Notes: generated from the sequence alone by a model not told the origin. A stretch of 64,000 nucleotides of DNA from Mugil cephalus (GCF_022458985.1 NC_061789.1:2831501-2895500), one strand, 5' to 3'. Shown: positions 36,831-50,166, counted from the stretch's first letter. Translations and numbers: made by a program.

Positions 36831-37755
36831 TAGCTTCAAAACTGTTCACCGCAGGCTAATGTGTTGTGTCCACTTCTTTTTTTCTGTGGACTCGGCTCAC
36901 AAAACAGCTTTTCTTAAAAACCTGGAGTGCGTCCAGTCGGTTGGCTCTGACTTCGGTACTTTACACAGAAGAAAGCCATCTGTTCCATTTTATTATTTCT
37001 TTTACTCACACATCCTTTCCCTTGAGCTCCAGAACCATCCGTTGACCTGACCCACACTTTAAAACAGAACAAAAATCACTGCACGGCCTAATTAGAATGA
37101 GACAAAATGAGACACATAGTCATATTTTGAAATATTCATAGTGGTTTCTCAGATACAGCACGTCTGTAAATAACGATCCAAGGGCTGAACTCCATCGAGA
37201 GAGACCCCCAGATCACGTTTCAGTGACATGCAATGACTTGAACTGTCAGAACCCCTCTGCAGATTCTCCACTTCCATTTCCTCCTCCTCCTGCTCTTCGT
37301 TGTTCGGCTGCAGCCAGAAAACTCACAACACTGCCAGTAATCCCCTGTGACGGCTGACAGCACAGCGGGCTCTATATCACACGATGGGATTGATGTTTTA
37401 TGGGGGCCGCTATCAGCCTAAGGGGAGGAGAAAAAAAAAAAAAAAAAGCGCGAGTGAGGGAACCAAGTGTAAATCAGGGCTGAAATGTGGCTACTGTAAA
37501 ATTCCACAGCACCACGTAGAGAGGAGGTTTAGCCAAATGCTCCCCAGTCCTGTGGAGTGAGGCGTTGCTTCTTCACCACTATGAAACAATGCTGTAGATT
37601 TTAAACGTGAGATTTAGTTTGTGTTTGTGCCATATACACCCATCAAGCAATTCAAAAAATATATATAAAAAATTATGCAGCACCTCCATGGACCCCCTGT
37701 TGAAGAACCATGCTGTAGAACGTTTAAACGTGAGATTTAGTGTTAGTTCTATATA
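36831..37755. other. Non-coding
   Basis: Poly-A run at about 37431-37447. Around 37680 is a fragment related to the repeat inserted at 24026. No gene. Confidence 0.45.
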
Positions 37756-38090
37756 TACCGATCAACCATAACATCATGACCACCTTCCTAATATTATCTA
37801 GGTCTCCCTTGAGCCTTGATCAGTTTGGGACTTAGTGGATTTGGAGGACAGGTTGTGCTGTTCTTCATGTTTTTTTTGAGTTGTTCCTAAACCGTTTTTG
37901 TGTCAGGCTACATCCTGCTGGGAATGGCTGCTGCTAAGGGGCTGGGTGGGTGCTACATGTCTAAGTAACATCCACACGAATGAATACCAGGTCCAAAGGT
38001 TTCCCAGCAGAACAATGAAATATGTCAAGATGGTTTGAATGTTATTTACTTCTCCTCTTAGTGGTCATAATGTTGTGGCTGATTGGTGTA
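37756..38090 (-). mobile_element. Internally deleted Tc1-like element (MITE), 335 bp
   Basis: Left end 'taccgatcaaccataacat' and right end 'cataatgttgtggctgattg' with 'gtgta' are inverted repeats of each other. The interior keeps antisense transposase scraps ('ggatttggaggacagg', 'gtttcccagcagaacaatga'). Confidence 0.8.
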
Positions 38091-40194
38091 CAGTAATTAT
38101 TTGAAAAATTGAGAAATTGTCTCAACGTCAAATTAGATGATACACTTTACTATAGTCTTTATAAATTGCCTTGACCAGGTCAGTTGTGACCACAGTTGGA
38201 AAGTTGAACTGGAAGACATCTTTATTTCCTCGATCCTCAAACACCAAAGAGCTAAAGAGCGGCTCAGAATATTCCCAGAGAGTTCGGTTTCTACGCCCGT
38301 GAGCGCTGTTACGCATCACACCCAGCTCCACAATGCACCGGCTGAGGTTTTGAGGTCACTGAGCTCATTCAGCCTCCACCTGTACTCCAGCGTTAGCACA
38401 TCCAAGAGTTGGCACCCGGCAACGCTGACATTTACACTGAGGGCAAATTCCTGACTCATAAACCAGAAGTCATCTCTGCAGTAGGTCCACGATGTCGCAG
38501 ATTAAAGATCAGCGTTTATGGGTTATTACGTAATCCGAAATCATTTAAGATAAGATAAGTCCGGTAACCAATAAAAAAAATAACTCAGTCCCGAGAAAGT
38601 GTTAATTTCTCACTTCGATAGGAAGTTTTTTGTTGTACCTTGGAGAAAATTAGTAAATTATCATGTTGGGTTTAAAGCATTTTGTCATTTACAGCTTAAA
38701 AGTCAAATATTTTTATCTGAATGTTTGCTCTGTCACTATGGAGTTATTTACATTTTTATTACTTATCTTTATTTTCTGTTGATGTGTCTGTACCTGTACA
38801 CCTATAATTTATTTTATTTATGTTTATGTCTGGTTCATATATGTTCTTTCTTATCTTGGGACTCTTGGACAAAACAGTTTCCCTGTGGGGATCATGAATG
38901 ATCCGTGATCTTGAATCTTGAACGTGACAAATTGAATCTTTAATGATTAATAAATCTCAATCAGGATGCAAAACGCTGGTGTCTGAGTTATGTTTTTTTG
39001 GTCAAGTGCTGGACAAAATACAACCCTGGGGTAGGATACTAGTTTGGATGTGGCTGACACTCTCTTTTTTACGATCAAATATTTTAATCTGATGAGCTGA
39101 AGACGAGGTGAATTCGTGATTCATGCAGATTTAATGTTTTCTCCTGTGTGGTGTCGAGACTCTTTTCCTGTTTGTCTATTTGATCTGTGCCCATTGCTGA
39201 GTGGGTATATTTCTACAAATCCACACGGTTGACTCAGACACCACTGTGTGCTGTGCTGTGTCAAACCAGAGAGAGGGAGACATGAAATGATATTCTCCCC
39301 CTCCTCTTAATTCTCCATCAAACCTATCTTCGCCACTGACGTTCTTATGCAACACCACCCACTGAGGACCCATCAACACCTCCCACACAGACACACACAC
39401 ACACACACACACACAGACACACAACCGGCCTACACAGGAGGAGTAGCCTCCAGCAGCTTTATGCTGTGTGGGAGAAAAGTGACATCATTTGTTCCACCTG
39501 TGTTGTGTGTACAAAACAAACACTGAAGAATAAATACAGCGTAGGCTGATTACTGCCTGTGCTAATGAGAGCCAGGCTGCCATTCAGACCACAAGTCTGA
39601 CTTCAGAGTAGTTTCATCAGCCGAACTCTTCCAGAGATGAAGACAGAATCTTGAAGAAAGTCAAATGCCACTGAATTAAACATGAAGCTGTCAGTTAGCC
39701 CAAAGCGCAGCCTTACAGAGCTGACAACATCTATCTATTTACATCCTTAAATCTTAAATCAGTAGCTTGTGAAGAAGAGCTGCTCAGCTAAAAAGGCTAA
39801 ACTAAAGTTAACTTCTGGTTGTAAAACAAGAACCAACATACACGACATCATATAACTTCATATATATAGAATAATGTGTCATCTGCATATTATGAACGTT
39901 CAACGTTTATCAGGCCAAGGAGCATTCATTAATACACAGGATAAGATGTTACAATCCCTTGTGTCATGATCCGAGGCAAAACACATTTAGAGGCCTAGTT
40001 TAACTGAAAAGCCAACCAGGAGGCTAGCAGTCAGCTACCACTTAGCAACCAACAAGAAGATACCAGCTAACTAACCTAGCCAACAGCAGCAGGTAATAAG
40101 TGATTGGATATGAAACTACACTACAACCAACACTCCCATGTTGGCTGCGTGTTAATATGTATTTAAAGAAATTGGAAATTATGGGACAAATTTC
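38091..40194. other. Non-coding
   Basis: 38760-38940 resembles a LINE 3' tail ('gatcttgaatcttgaacg'). (CA)n lies at 39388-39413. No gene recognised. Confidence 0.45.
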
Positions 40195-40260
40195 ATTTAT
40201 ATATATATATAAAATGTCTAATCAACCAAAGATTTTTCGACCCCCTTGCAGTACCTCGTC
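40195..40260 (-). repeat. Inverted copy of the repeat nested at 24026-24305
   Basis: 'atgtctaatcaaccaaagat' is the exact reverse complement of the phrase at about 24091-24110, flanked by a TA run and 'agtacctcg' as expected. Confidence 0.7.
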
Positions 40261-43200
40261 TGTCAAGCGTCCGTTCAATCAGAGTTGGTTCAGGCCTTTC
40301 GATAAACAACACAACTATATTCCACACAAACCTACATATTTACATGTGATGTTTACAAAGAGGTGCAGAAAGAAAAAGCCTCCATTACATCACTTATGTG
40401 TTTACTGACAAGTGGTTTTGAAGATCGGTGTGGTGCCTCATTGCTCCTGGCTAATTATAAAAGTGGTGAAAGAGGTGGAGTGTGAGTAGACCTGAGATAC
40501 ACTGGAAAGCTAGCAACCTATGAGGGCACCCACCTTTAAGACTTGATAAAATTCAATCAGGTGAGCAAAAGAGGGAATGAGAAAACCATTGGGATTAGTT
40601 CGCTGTTGGAGACGGCTTCAAGTGGCCATTTAAGGAACTGCAAGTTGCTGCTTTGGAACAATTTCAAACATATATATATATATGTTTGGGAGATGATTGG
40701 ATGAACCATTTTTTTTTTTGTCACAGGCTAAACACAACAAGTTTTAAAAGCTAGCTTAAGTCAGTTAACATGTCTGTTGACGATCCCTAGAAATATCTAA
40801 GCATGAAAGTCACACACCATGAATAAAAACAGTCAGTTTTGCTGTTGTCACACCTAAAACACTCACCAGTAGTTTTTAACTGGCTGAACCACTGACATTC
40901 GGCCTTGAAGCCCAAGAAGACAAACTGTCTCTAAAACTATTTGACCACAAACAAACCCCATGTTCACACAACAATCCCTTCAAGGTACACAGCATTAGGA
41001 CACGACCGTGCTCGTGTTGCATCAAAGTCAACAACCACTCTCTCAATCACTTTTGTCGTCACAGTGTTGCCATTGGTGGGGAAGTATTGGAAGTAGTAAT
41101 CAGATCAATCAGACCCTGCAGCACAAGGTGACGGAGCGTGTGCAACGCGGCACGCCAAAACACGTCAATACAAATCACCTGGTAATGTACGAACAAGTGA
41201 AAATAGAGTTCCCCTGTGTTTGAAGTAACAGTCGTACCATAGTTACTGTATCTTTCAGACATTGATCCTGACCACTGTGTATTCACCTCAGATGTTCAAA
41301 GTTTTGTAACTGGAATTAAATTACAATGAAATAAATCTAGTTTCCTGGAAATCAAGATACAAAATAAATAGAGATGCCTGGCTTCATTAGAGCCGCCCCG
41401 TCCTGTGCTGCTGGTTGACAGGTTTGTGGTACATTCCCCACATTCGTAGCAACAAGCTGGACTGCACCACCGTGAAGATATCAGGGGGAGGTGGAGAGGA
41501 TACAGTGGATTAGTATCCGAAGAGATGACTTTATTCTGCAGAGAGCAGTCGCTACATCTCCGGTGGTGAACTTCGGTGTTAGGAGTCAGAGTAATTGGGA
41601 AATAAAGCTCTGGAGGAAAATGTAAATGTAAATTAAACTCCTCCGCAACAGGTCTGGCTTTATGTTCCCTAAAACTCCTTTTACCAAACGCAGTTCATTT
41701 TGTTTCAAAGAAATTTGAATATAAATGAAAGTGGGGTACTTTCCATCCCTTGCCAAACAGTGCTGATTTGATTCACTGTGTAAATCTATTTAAATTTGGT
41801 GTCATTGGAGACATTCTTGTGCTTGTGAACCAGGAAATTTGCCAGAGTTCAAGAGAGGAGCAACTGTAGCAAAAGAAGCCAAGTAGTACACAAAAAAGAG
41901 TTATAAATGTAACTTGGGTTCTATGAGTTCACTGTTTCTGGAGGTCGGGAGGACCTAAACTTAGGACATGTCCAAGGGACGTTACTGATGCACGAGGTAA
42001 AAAAGAGAAAATCTGAAGAAGGATTATGGTCTGAAAAAGATACAGAAAATACAGCTGGTTTGGATTTTCATGGTTGGACAGAGTTGGAAGACTGTAGGCT
42101 GCAGGCATATGCACAATGTTTGTGTAATTATTCGTACTGCCAGCAGGGGGAGTCACAAGTGGTACGCTGTACCTTTTAGATTGATTTTCTGTGTTGTGTT
42201 GAAGCACAAGTAATAAATGCATAACGTGTTAGTCAATCATACCTGAAGCTGTTGATGCTATTAGCTTAACTTAAAGTATGAGATTTCACTTCCTGCTGGT
42301 TCAATCCCCCTCAGTATATACATCTAGCTTTTAGCTTTTGAAACACGTTTTAAATTAAAGGTGCCTTTGAGGGAAAGTGAAATGGGGAAAGTGTGTGTTC
42401 AGGCCTGCACGTGAGGACGTCCCAGGCAGCCTTATTAGCCGGATGGTTGGAATTCCTCAGCCCTGAGTCAGTCCGCTCTGGTCCAGCTGTGGAGACATTT
42501 CCTGGAGATGTCCAAACAGGTTCACAGCTTTGATAAAAACCTCTCCTTAGCAGCCGTAACATTCTCGCTTTACTACCATCATCACGCGTGTTCTATTTCC
42601 TTAAGTTACACACATTCTTGTTTTGTGGAATTGACGCAGCACTTTAAAGCTTTTTGTCTGGGTGTTTTGACTATGTGCGCCACTGATCCGAGTCTTTGAG
42701 TTGGCAACAATCGCATGCTCGTGACAGCCAGTGGAAAAAAAAAAGAGAGAGAGTTTCCTTCTTCCTTTGACCGTGCATTGACTCCGTTGACATTACATCC
42801 AGACAGTAAAAGAACAAAGTATTCATCTCACCCCCCATTTCCAGCTTCTTCCTTTAATATGTGTTAATATAATTCAAGAAAGAGTTCAAAGCACTCTGAG
42901 GTGTGAGTCTAGTAAATCCAGCCTGACTCTAAGTAGACAGGAGTAGCTGTATTTCCACCAGAGAAGACTTTGTGGTGACATGTGGCTGTGGAGAAATATT
43001 TTCAAGGAATATGATCTTAAGAGAGACTCTGTAGAGAGCTTTGTTGCATTGTTTTATTCCTCAGGATCACTTCCCAGCATGCCCTGGTTACAAATGAGCC
43101 TCTTCTCAGCCCCTGCGGACACCACAAGATTGGTTTGTTGCTATAATAATGGCCTTCCCCTTCTCTGATTCGAACACACATTTATTAACACAAGGGAGTG

Positions 43201-43559
43201 ATGAACAGCAGGTGTCTGCCCTCCATACCTTCCCCCAGCTCCTCCTCCGTCACCACCAGAACCAAAGATCTGCAGATTCCACAGCGCTGATCCGTTTCTG
43301 CCCAACAAGCTGAAAGTTTGAACCGTGTTGCTTGATCACTGCTCAAGCGAGCGGCAACTCACTAGACTGGAACTTGAGAAATCTCTCCAGATTGTCTCTT
43401 GAGATTGTGAATCTGATTCTTATCCTTAAACTGTGGTAGAAATAAATGCACTTGTGGAATTTCCTCATTTATCCAAGCCCCAGTCATCTTCCAAAAACAG
43501 AGGAAGGTGAATCCCAAGTGCCAGAAACTGCAGTTCCTCCTATGTCCACTGGAGGCTTG
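40261..43559. other. Non-coding
   Basis: A short TA run at about 40671-40684. 41905-41930 carries an inverted partner of the 29304-29330 phrase ('gtaacttgggttctatga'). No coding exon recognised. Confidence 0.45.
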
Positions 43560-43700
43560 GACCAAAGTTGAGTCAAACCACAGTGAAACTAATATAACCT
43601 ATGACAGCAGCCAAAATATGAAGAACAGCACAAAGTGTTGACCTGGCCTCCAAATTCACTAGATCCCAAACTGATCAAGTATCTGTGGGATGATCCAAAG
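43560..43700 (+). pseudogene. Tc1-like transposase gene fragment
   Basis: 43635-43691 translates on the plus strand as VLTWPPNSLDPKLIKYLWD, aligning with the conserved catalytic strip [16 protein letters not shown] of fish Tc1-like transposases. The catalytic Glu is replaced by Lys and the frame does not extend, so this is a dead fragment. Confidence 0.75.
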
Positions 43701-45312
43701 GCCCCCACTAACAACATTCTGTACATATATATATATATGTATATAGAGAGAGACAGCTAGCATCCAAATAGGAGCTATGCTAGCAACCGAGACTAGCACT
43801 TAGCCCAACATGGAGGCCTTAGCTAGCTTGGTAGCAACCACCCCAGCCCCCAACAGCGCTCTATCCACAAGCCCTTTTTTGAATTATCCCAGAGAGGCGG
43901 AGTCAGGCGCAACCAACATGGCGGCCACCACGCCCAAGCTTTTCAGAATCCAATGCGAGGCATCCCAGAGGGTTTATCCGTCTCTTATATACAATCTACA
44001 CCGATTTATACCTGATAATATAGAAGAGATGAGCCATGAACAGCTTCTTTACTCATTTAGCATTAATCATTAGCATGATTAGCATGCTTCGTAGCTCCTC
44101 TAGGTAGTCGTCTCCACTCAGCCGCAAGGCATCAGTGGTGGGACCCAGTGACAGGTGTGGGAGTGGCATGATAGACTGCTCTGGAAAGTGAAGTACGTCA
44201 CCCCCTGGAGGTGTGGGGGAGGGAGGGAGAGGGAGGCCCAGGATTGTGGTTTGTTTGCGGTTTTCTTTCTGCGGATAAGAGCAGCAGCAGTTTAAAGGGC
44301 CGGGCCCACGAGTGTGTGCTGCAGATCACTACAGTGTACAAAGCAAACCAGAAAAGTACACTTTTCCTTGTGTGTGTGTGTCTGTGTACACAGGATTGTA
44401 TGACAACCAAACGCAGAGTGCAGCTACCAGGATGCTCCATGTCTCTACTAGGTGCAACTGAAAAACCCCTTATAAAGTAATATGACTGCATGTGCTCTCG
44501 TTCTGTTTGCGTTTCCTCGAGGCTGCCTGAAGCTGTTGGACGTCTTTGCAGAGCGACATGAATACATCTGATTAAACTTTCCAGTCTGCCTCATGGCACC
44601 ATTTTCCAAAGTGTTTAATTCGTCTGTGTCAATACTGTGGATCCTCGACTCGAGACTCGTCGGCTAATGTTATCTCCTTCATTAGCGCGTGCCAGCGCCG
44701 AGATATGGAAGACGTCTCGCACGCCGCCGCCGCTCCATATGTGTTTTGTACTTTGTTTTCGGGTAGTTGCTTAACATTCCTCTGCCAGACGCAGATAAGG
44801 CGTGGTGTAAGTAATAGTTCAGTGTGTTTGGTGGGTGGGGGGTGATTCCTTCCAGCTTATCGTTGCTTGAATCGTGCTTCCAGAAATAGATGGGGACAGG
44901 AGTCGGACCGGGGCAGAGGCACTGAAAAGCCATTAACTCTTTTCTGCTGAGGAGTGTGACATTAACATAAGGTCTTGTCGGGCTGAGCTGAGTGCTCCAC
45001 CTGTTTTTATGGCAGGAGGGGGGAGGACGGGGGAAGGAGGGAGAGGACGGGGGTGTTGCTGGGAGGCCTGAGCGGTTGAGCTCGGCCTCAGAATATCATC
45101 TGCAATGCCCCACGGCCTCTGTGTTTCTGTAACCAACCTCCACGATATTACCTCCTCTTTTCATCAGGCTTACGTCCGCCTTTGTTTCAGTGTTGTCCTG
45201 ATCCTGTTTATTCTTAGGAGATGAGGGTTTAGGGCACCTCCATCCTGGGGGGGCGCCATCCAACCTGCCCCAGTCAGGGTCAGAACAACCACCCCAATTA
45301 GGTTTATGGCCA
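43701..45312. other. Non-coding, possible regulatory segment near 44640-44830
   Basis: Short TA run at 43725-43740. 44640-44830 is CpG-rich with homeodomain and GATA-type cores. The remainder is unremarkable, with no gene. Confidence 0.45.
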
Positions 45313-45478
45313 GAGGTCAGGGTTTAGGTTTACGGCATAGGGTCAGTGGTTAGGGTTAAAGCCCAGGGTCAGTGTTTAGGGTTAGAGCCTATGGAAAGTT
45401 CTTAGGTTTAGGACATAGAGTCAATGGTTTGGTTTAGAGCCCAGGGTCAGTGGTCAGGTTGGGGTTAGGGTTAGGGCA
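45313..45478. repeat. 26-bp minisatellite with telomere-like motifs
   Basis: Units start at about 45312, 45339, 45365, 45391, 45417 and 45443, each near 'agggtcagtggttagggtta' plus 'aagccc'. The last unit runs into ggttagggttaggg. The spacing after the first unit is exactly 26 bp. Confidence 0.9.
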
Positions 45479-46217
45479 GAAATAAAAATAAATAAATAAA
45501 AAAATGAATAACTTAATGTGTGATTTTGGTGAATGAGAAACTCTTTACAGCTTGTTCCAAAATGTACGTCTCACGTCTCCATGTCGGCTGAAAAGCAGCT
45601 GTTCGTGGTTCTGTAACAGCGGTAGGTAGAGATCCACTAGAGACAGCAGCTGTTATAATATTCTACTGCGCCCCCAAATGATGCCGGTGTTTATTTACAG
45701 ACGAAGACAGAAACTGAGCTCTCATCTCGAGTGCCGGCTGGGGACGCATGTGGAGACGACAGTTGTGTTGCTGTGTTAACGCAACGTCTGAGCGGAGCCT
45801 CGGTCGTGTTCTTTTCATTTAACAGAGTCAGTCTAATTCTGGTGTTATATTTCCGTCAAATTTGAGGCTCCACAGCCCGTTGTCAATAAAGTTCTACCCT
45901 GGTTTATGTTTTTTGGGGGGGCATGTAAACATGGAACATTCGAACATTGGAATCTGTGATCATTGTGATTTCAATCAGGTTGAGGAAATACCTTGGGAAC
46001 GCCTTGGGATCCCTGAGGAAGAACTGGGAAGGCGTTGGTGCGGGGGAAAGGGATGCCTGGAATTCCAAGGTTTGCCCGTTGACCTGACTTCAGATAAGGT
46101 TTGAAATAGATCGAGGGAGGATGAAAACACGTGGTCCATGTGGCTTAAGAGTCAAAACGATCAGTGTTTCATTAGAGTCGAGTTTTTTTAGAGATCCATA
46201 CAAGAGTGGACATATTG
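45479..46217. other. Non-coding
   Basis: A short (AAAT)n run follows the minisatellite. No gene. The frame at 45862-46104 has no recognisable domain or splice support. Confidence 0.45.
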
Positions 46218-46620
46218 TACACTGATCAGATGTAACATTATGACAAATATTGTGTCGGCCTCCCTCCAAAACAGGTGTGACTCATCAGAGAACGCACATT
46301 CGCCTTCTGACCTTCCGAACATCCCCGCATCCACACAAATAAACGCCAGGTCCAAAGGTTTCCCAGCAGAACATGACAAGATGGTCGATGTTATTCACTG
46401 CCGTAATGGTCATAATGTTGTGGCTGATCAGTGGACCTAAGACAATGTGCATGAATTACAATCATATTTAAAAAACAGTGAACATTTGCAAACTATATTT
46501 CCAAACATAATCCTCGAGTCATGCTGGCTCTGTGGAATTTAAAGTGAATTTAAACGAATAAAGGTGAATAAATGGTCCCATTGACTCTCGTCCATAAAGA
46601 CGTTTTTTCTGCCTCGGCTG
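46218..46620 (-). mobile_element. Tc1-like MITE plus shared downstream tail
   Basis: 46218-46435 is a short copy of the MITE family (ends 'tacactgatcagatgtaaca' and 'cataatgttgtggctgatca'). It is followed by a tail ('gacaatgtgcatgaattaca', 'ggtcccattgactctcgtcc') that also follows the copies at 54729-55560, showing that a larger composite unit was mobilised or duplicated. Confidence 0.7.
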
Positions 46621-47218
46621 CACGGAGAAAAAGTCGCACACAGGAGTGAGTGAGACGTAATAATTAATCTCCACAAACACCAACTCATCATTCATGCACA
46701 GAAACACAGAGTCAGAGACACAGAGATAAACAAACACACTCCCACTCCAGACCTCGCTGAGATAAACCGCCCCCCCTTCTTCACCCCCCCACTAACCTCC
46801 CTCCCTCCCTCCATCCACACACAAACACGAGCTGAACTTTACACGGCGTATCAAACCCTGAGTGTATCAGGGGACGCGCACACAGACAACAGATGACGAG
46901 GAGTCGTTTTTTTTTTGGGGGGGGGGGGGTCCTCTGTGTGCCAGCGGGGTCAGGGTTAGTCAGCCGGTGCTGGCGTGACGCGCTCCGACAGCAGTAACAC
47001 CACATTCATTATCACCCCGATGGCGGGTTTCTACTGAACTCACACATGCCATGTCACTAAAACTATAATTCACCTCCAACACTTAGAATTAGACCAAACC
47101 CCAGCGGTGACATCAGCGGCTTTATAACCCAAATCCCAACGAGAGTTTGTCGGGAAAAAAAGTTAAGAAATGAATCAATTAGAGGTTTATTTCTGAGTCT
47201 TATGAACCCAGCGAAGCA
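46621..47218. other. Non-coding
   Basis: CCCT-rich tract at about 46796-46815 and a T-run plus G-run at about 46908-46930. No gene. Confidence 0.5.
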
Positions 47219-47222
47219 TTAA

Positions 47223-47693
47223 CCTCCTGAGACCCAACGTCCTCATACGGGGACATTAGATTTTATGTTTGTGGCAGCTCAGTCTGCTCCATTTAAACTT
47301 TTATCCTCAGAACTACAGACTAGTTGGTGTAAACACATGATCCTGCTACAGCTGCATAACAAACGTGGACAAAGTCCAAAACCTCATCATATTTTACACA
47401 TTAAACTTCTTCATTTATGAACATTAACTTTTCTAGTTTAACATTAAAGGCAAGTTCTATTAATAGGACCAAGCTTTAACTTCATTATTTGTAATTCTGC
47501 ATTTGCACAGTTGGTAACTTTATTATAATATTGAGTGAACTAATCACATGAGGACAGAATTTTTTTCCAAAAGCTACAACCTGTTTAAAGACGATGCTTA
47601 GTTTTTTATCGTTCTTTGCTCTGACTGATCCCAAATGAACAGAAATGGAGAAATTAAAAATGCAAAGCAAACAAAAGCTCAGGCCTGAGGAGG
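47223..47693. mobile_element. Non-autonomous TTAA-flanked (piggyBac-like) element
   Basis: 471 bp bounded on both sides by TTAA (47219-47222 and 47694-47697). The ends are inverted: 'cctcctgagaccc' on the left and 'gcctgaggagg' on the right. TTAA target duplication with C-rich ends is the hallmark of piggyBac elements. No transposase gene. Relatives lie at 2126-2530 and 61716. Confidence 0.65.
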
Positions 47694-47697
47694 TTAA

Positions 47698-48929
47698 TAC
47701 GTCCTGCTTGTTATCCATTAACAGGCCACATCCTCTGGGACACTGGGTGAAATGTAAGACACCGGCCTCACGCTTTTACGGCACTTTATCTTCCAAATGA
47801 ATAAATTATCTGTACAGATGGAAGTTCATGTGACCACCTTGTTCAGAACATCCTGGCCTGATTTGGTCACTCAAATGCGTGATTATATCATCTGACGTGA
47901 CCTTTCTGACACTCCTGATGGAAGATATGTAGAAGTGGGGGTGTAAACCCTTTGACGTGCTGGAATAAATGATAACCAGGGTGAGAAGTTTCCAGAAGGC
48001 ACAGAAACATGGAGGAAGAAAAACAAGCAGTTGTTTGAGAAGATGAACCAAGCTTCATCCTCTTCTCCTCTAGACATTCAGGGTTGGAGATAAAACTTCT
48101 TCTGTTCTATTTCCAGGAGATTTTGGGCAACACCACTCGTGATTAACGTGATCAGATCACTTTATTTAAGTTGGGTTCTCTTTAATCAGGTTGATGAAGC
48201 CGTGAATGTTAGTTTGAGATGTTCTTGGAGTCGACAGAAGCCGTAAGAACGTGACTGGAATCGATGAGGTCAGCAACGATGGAGTTTTGTTCTTCTACTA
48301 AATTACCTCAGGGTTATCAGGAACGTTGGGAAAATAAACTTCTGAATCAATTCAGTGTTGTCAATAAAGTTAGTAGGAAAAAAAAAAACATCTTCTGCAG
48401 ATTTAATGCTCTTCAGCAGCAGAACTGGTTTGTCATTTAATTTTTTTATTGATTGATGTTTGGGGGAATGTAAACCAGCTGATAGGTTGATTGTATGTAC
48501 TTGTACCATGTATGCAGTTACAATAAACTAGGATCTCTTAGTTTCCCCTTCACTGTCCTGACGTCTGGCTGCAGGAGGCAACGCTTTGCTCAAAGCTTGG
48601 TTACCTGCAGCACTTTGTTGTAACTTGGATGTGTTATGTCACAGTGCATCACATGTATCTGTAATCTGACATGCAGAGTCAAGAATATAAAGTCTAAGAT
48701 CATTTTTAGACAAATGTTTTCATGTTAAGCCTGAGTATAAGGGAAGTCAGGCGGAGTCACATTTGGGGACTTGATAACTGCGTTTGTTTGGCTACAATGT
48801 GAAAACCTTCACGCATGAATCTCTGTGAAGACTTGGATTAAACCTCTTCAAGACACTCCTCAGTTTCTGGAAATACGACGACCTGCGAGACTGAGAACGC
48901 TCACAGACGCGCTGCGCATGAGGTGAAAT
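47698..48929. other. Non-coding
   Basis: No coding exon, RNA gene or clear repeat recognised. Confidence 0.45.
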
Positions 48930-49745
48930 GATAATCAGACTGCAAATATAACTCATCCAGTCATGCAGGATGTGGTTTCACCTTAAGCGTAAACACTTCA
49001 TCTCTTAATCGTGTAGTTAAATTGATCGTGAACGGTGCAACTGAGCGTGATTTAAGTTTTATATTTGCAGAACAAAGTAAGGTTTCCTTAGATTTGAAGT
49101 GTAGCTACTAGCTACTAGCTCCTGTGAGAACATTCAGACGCTTTGTGCTTGGGTTGAAATGATATCAAGTGGAAGGATACTCCAGACATGACTCCTCCAG
49201 CCACGCAGGCTTTGGTGGACTTGCAGAAATTTAGTTTGGGATAAAAATAAACCACCATCATTGGAGATTTTAGTTCACTCTCTCACGAATGTCACCACAA
49301 GAACCACCGCGTCACGTTTCGTTTTGTTTGCCGTGATAATCAGACTCCAAATATAACTCGTCCCCTCATGCAGGATCTGGTTTTACCTTTAGCGTTCGTG
49401 TAAACGCCTCATTTTCGTTACTTAAGTGTTTAAATGTAGCTGCACAAATGTCAGTTAAATTGATCGTGAACGCCGCATCTGAGCACGATCTGAGTTTTAT
49501 AGTTGCAGAACAACCATTGCATAAGTTTCCTTCTTTTTAAAGTGTAGCTTATGTTTCCGCTTCCCAGAAGCTTTGTGCACGAGTGGAAACGATATCAAGT
49601 TGAAGGATACTCCAGACATAACTCCTCCTGCCCTGCAGGCTTAGGTGGACTTGCAGAAATGAAGCTAATTTAAAGGAATCGAGGTAAAAATAACCATCGT
49701 TGGAGATGTGGTTGACTCATGAACACCACCCCCGGTGGGTGCAGA
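48930..49745. repeat. Tandem duplication, 405-bp period
   Basis: Copy 1 starts at 48930 and copy 2 at 49335, both 'gataatcagact(g/c)caaatataactc'. Shared in order: 'catgcaggat', 'gttaaattgatcgtgaacg', 'gaaggatactccagacat', 'ggtggacttgcagaaat' and 'ttggagat'. No coding frame is conserved between copies. Confidence 0.85.
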
Positions 49746-50149
49746 AGAACCAGCGCGTAAGGTTTCCTTACGTCTGCTCGCCAGCAGCCTCGTCACGCGG
49801 CCCGAGGCCAAGCTTCAGTTCAGGAGGTTATCGGGCTCGACGCACTCGCACCAACCATATGTGTGTCGACACCCAAGGGCAGCTGTGAGCCAACACAGCG
49901 CAAAACAACGCTCGTGTGTTAATAGAGCTGCTTCACAGAGGAAGTGTGTTTGGGTACGTGTGCAATAGAAGTATGTGTATTTATATTATCTAACGGCTCT
50001 TTAGTCTAAGAAGTGCAAACCATGTCTCGTTGAAGCGCTCGCTAAGAATGAAACGTCAAGAAAAACCCGACGTTTATGAGCTGAGGGCAGAAAACTGGAT
50101 GAGTTCGGACGCGTCCGTCAACGGCTCCACCACAAAATGACAAAGCGAG
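49746..50149. other. Non-coding spacer downstream of tob1
   Basis: GC-richer DNA between the tandem duplication and the inferred 3' end of tob1. Nothing recognised. Confidence 0.45.
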
Positions 50150-50166
50150 GGAATATTTTCAAGCTT

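Noticed and set aside
45450..45478. TTAGGG units as a true telomere
   Set aside because: Only about two tandem hexamers at the end of a 26-bp minisatellite, in the middle of a conserved gene neighbourhood.
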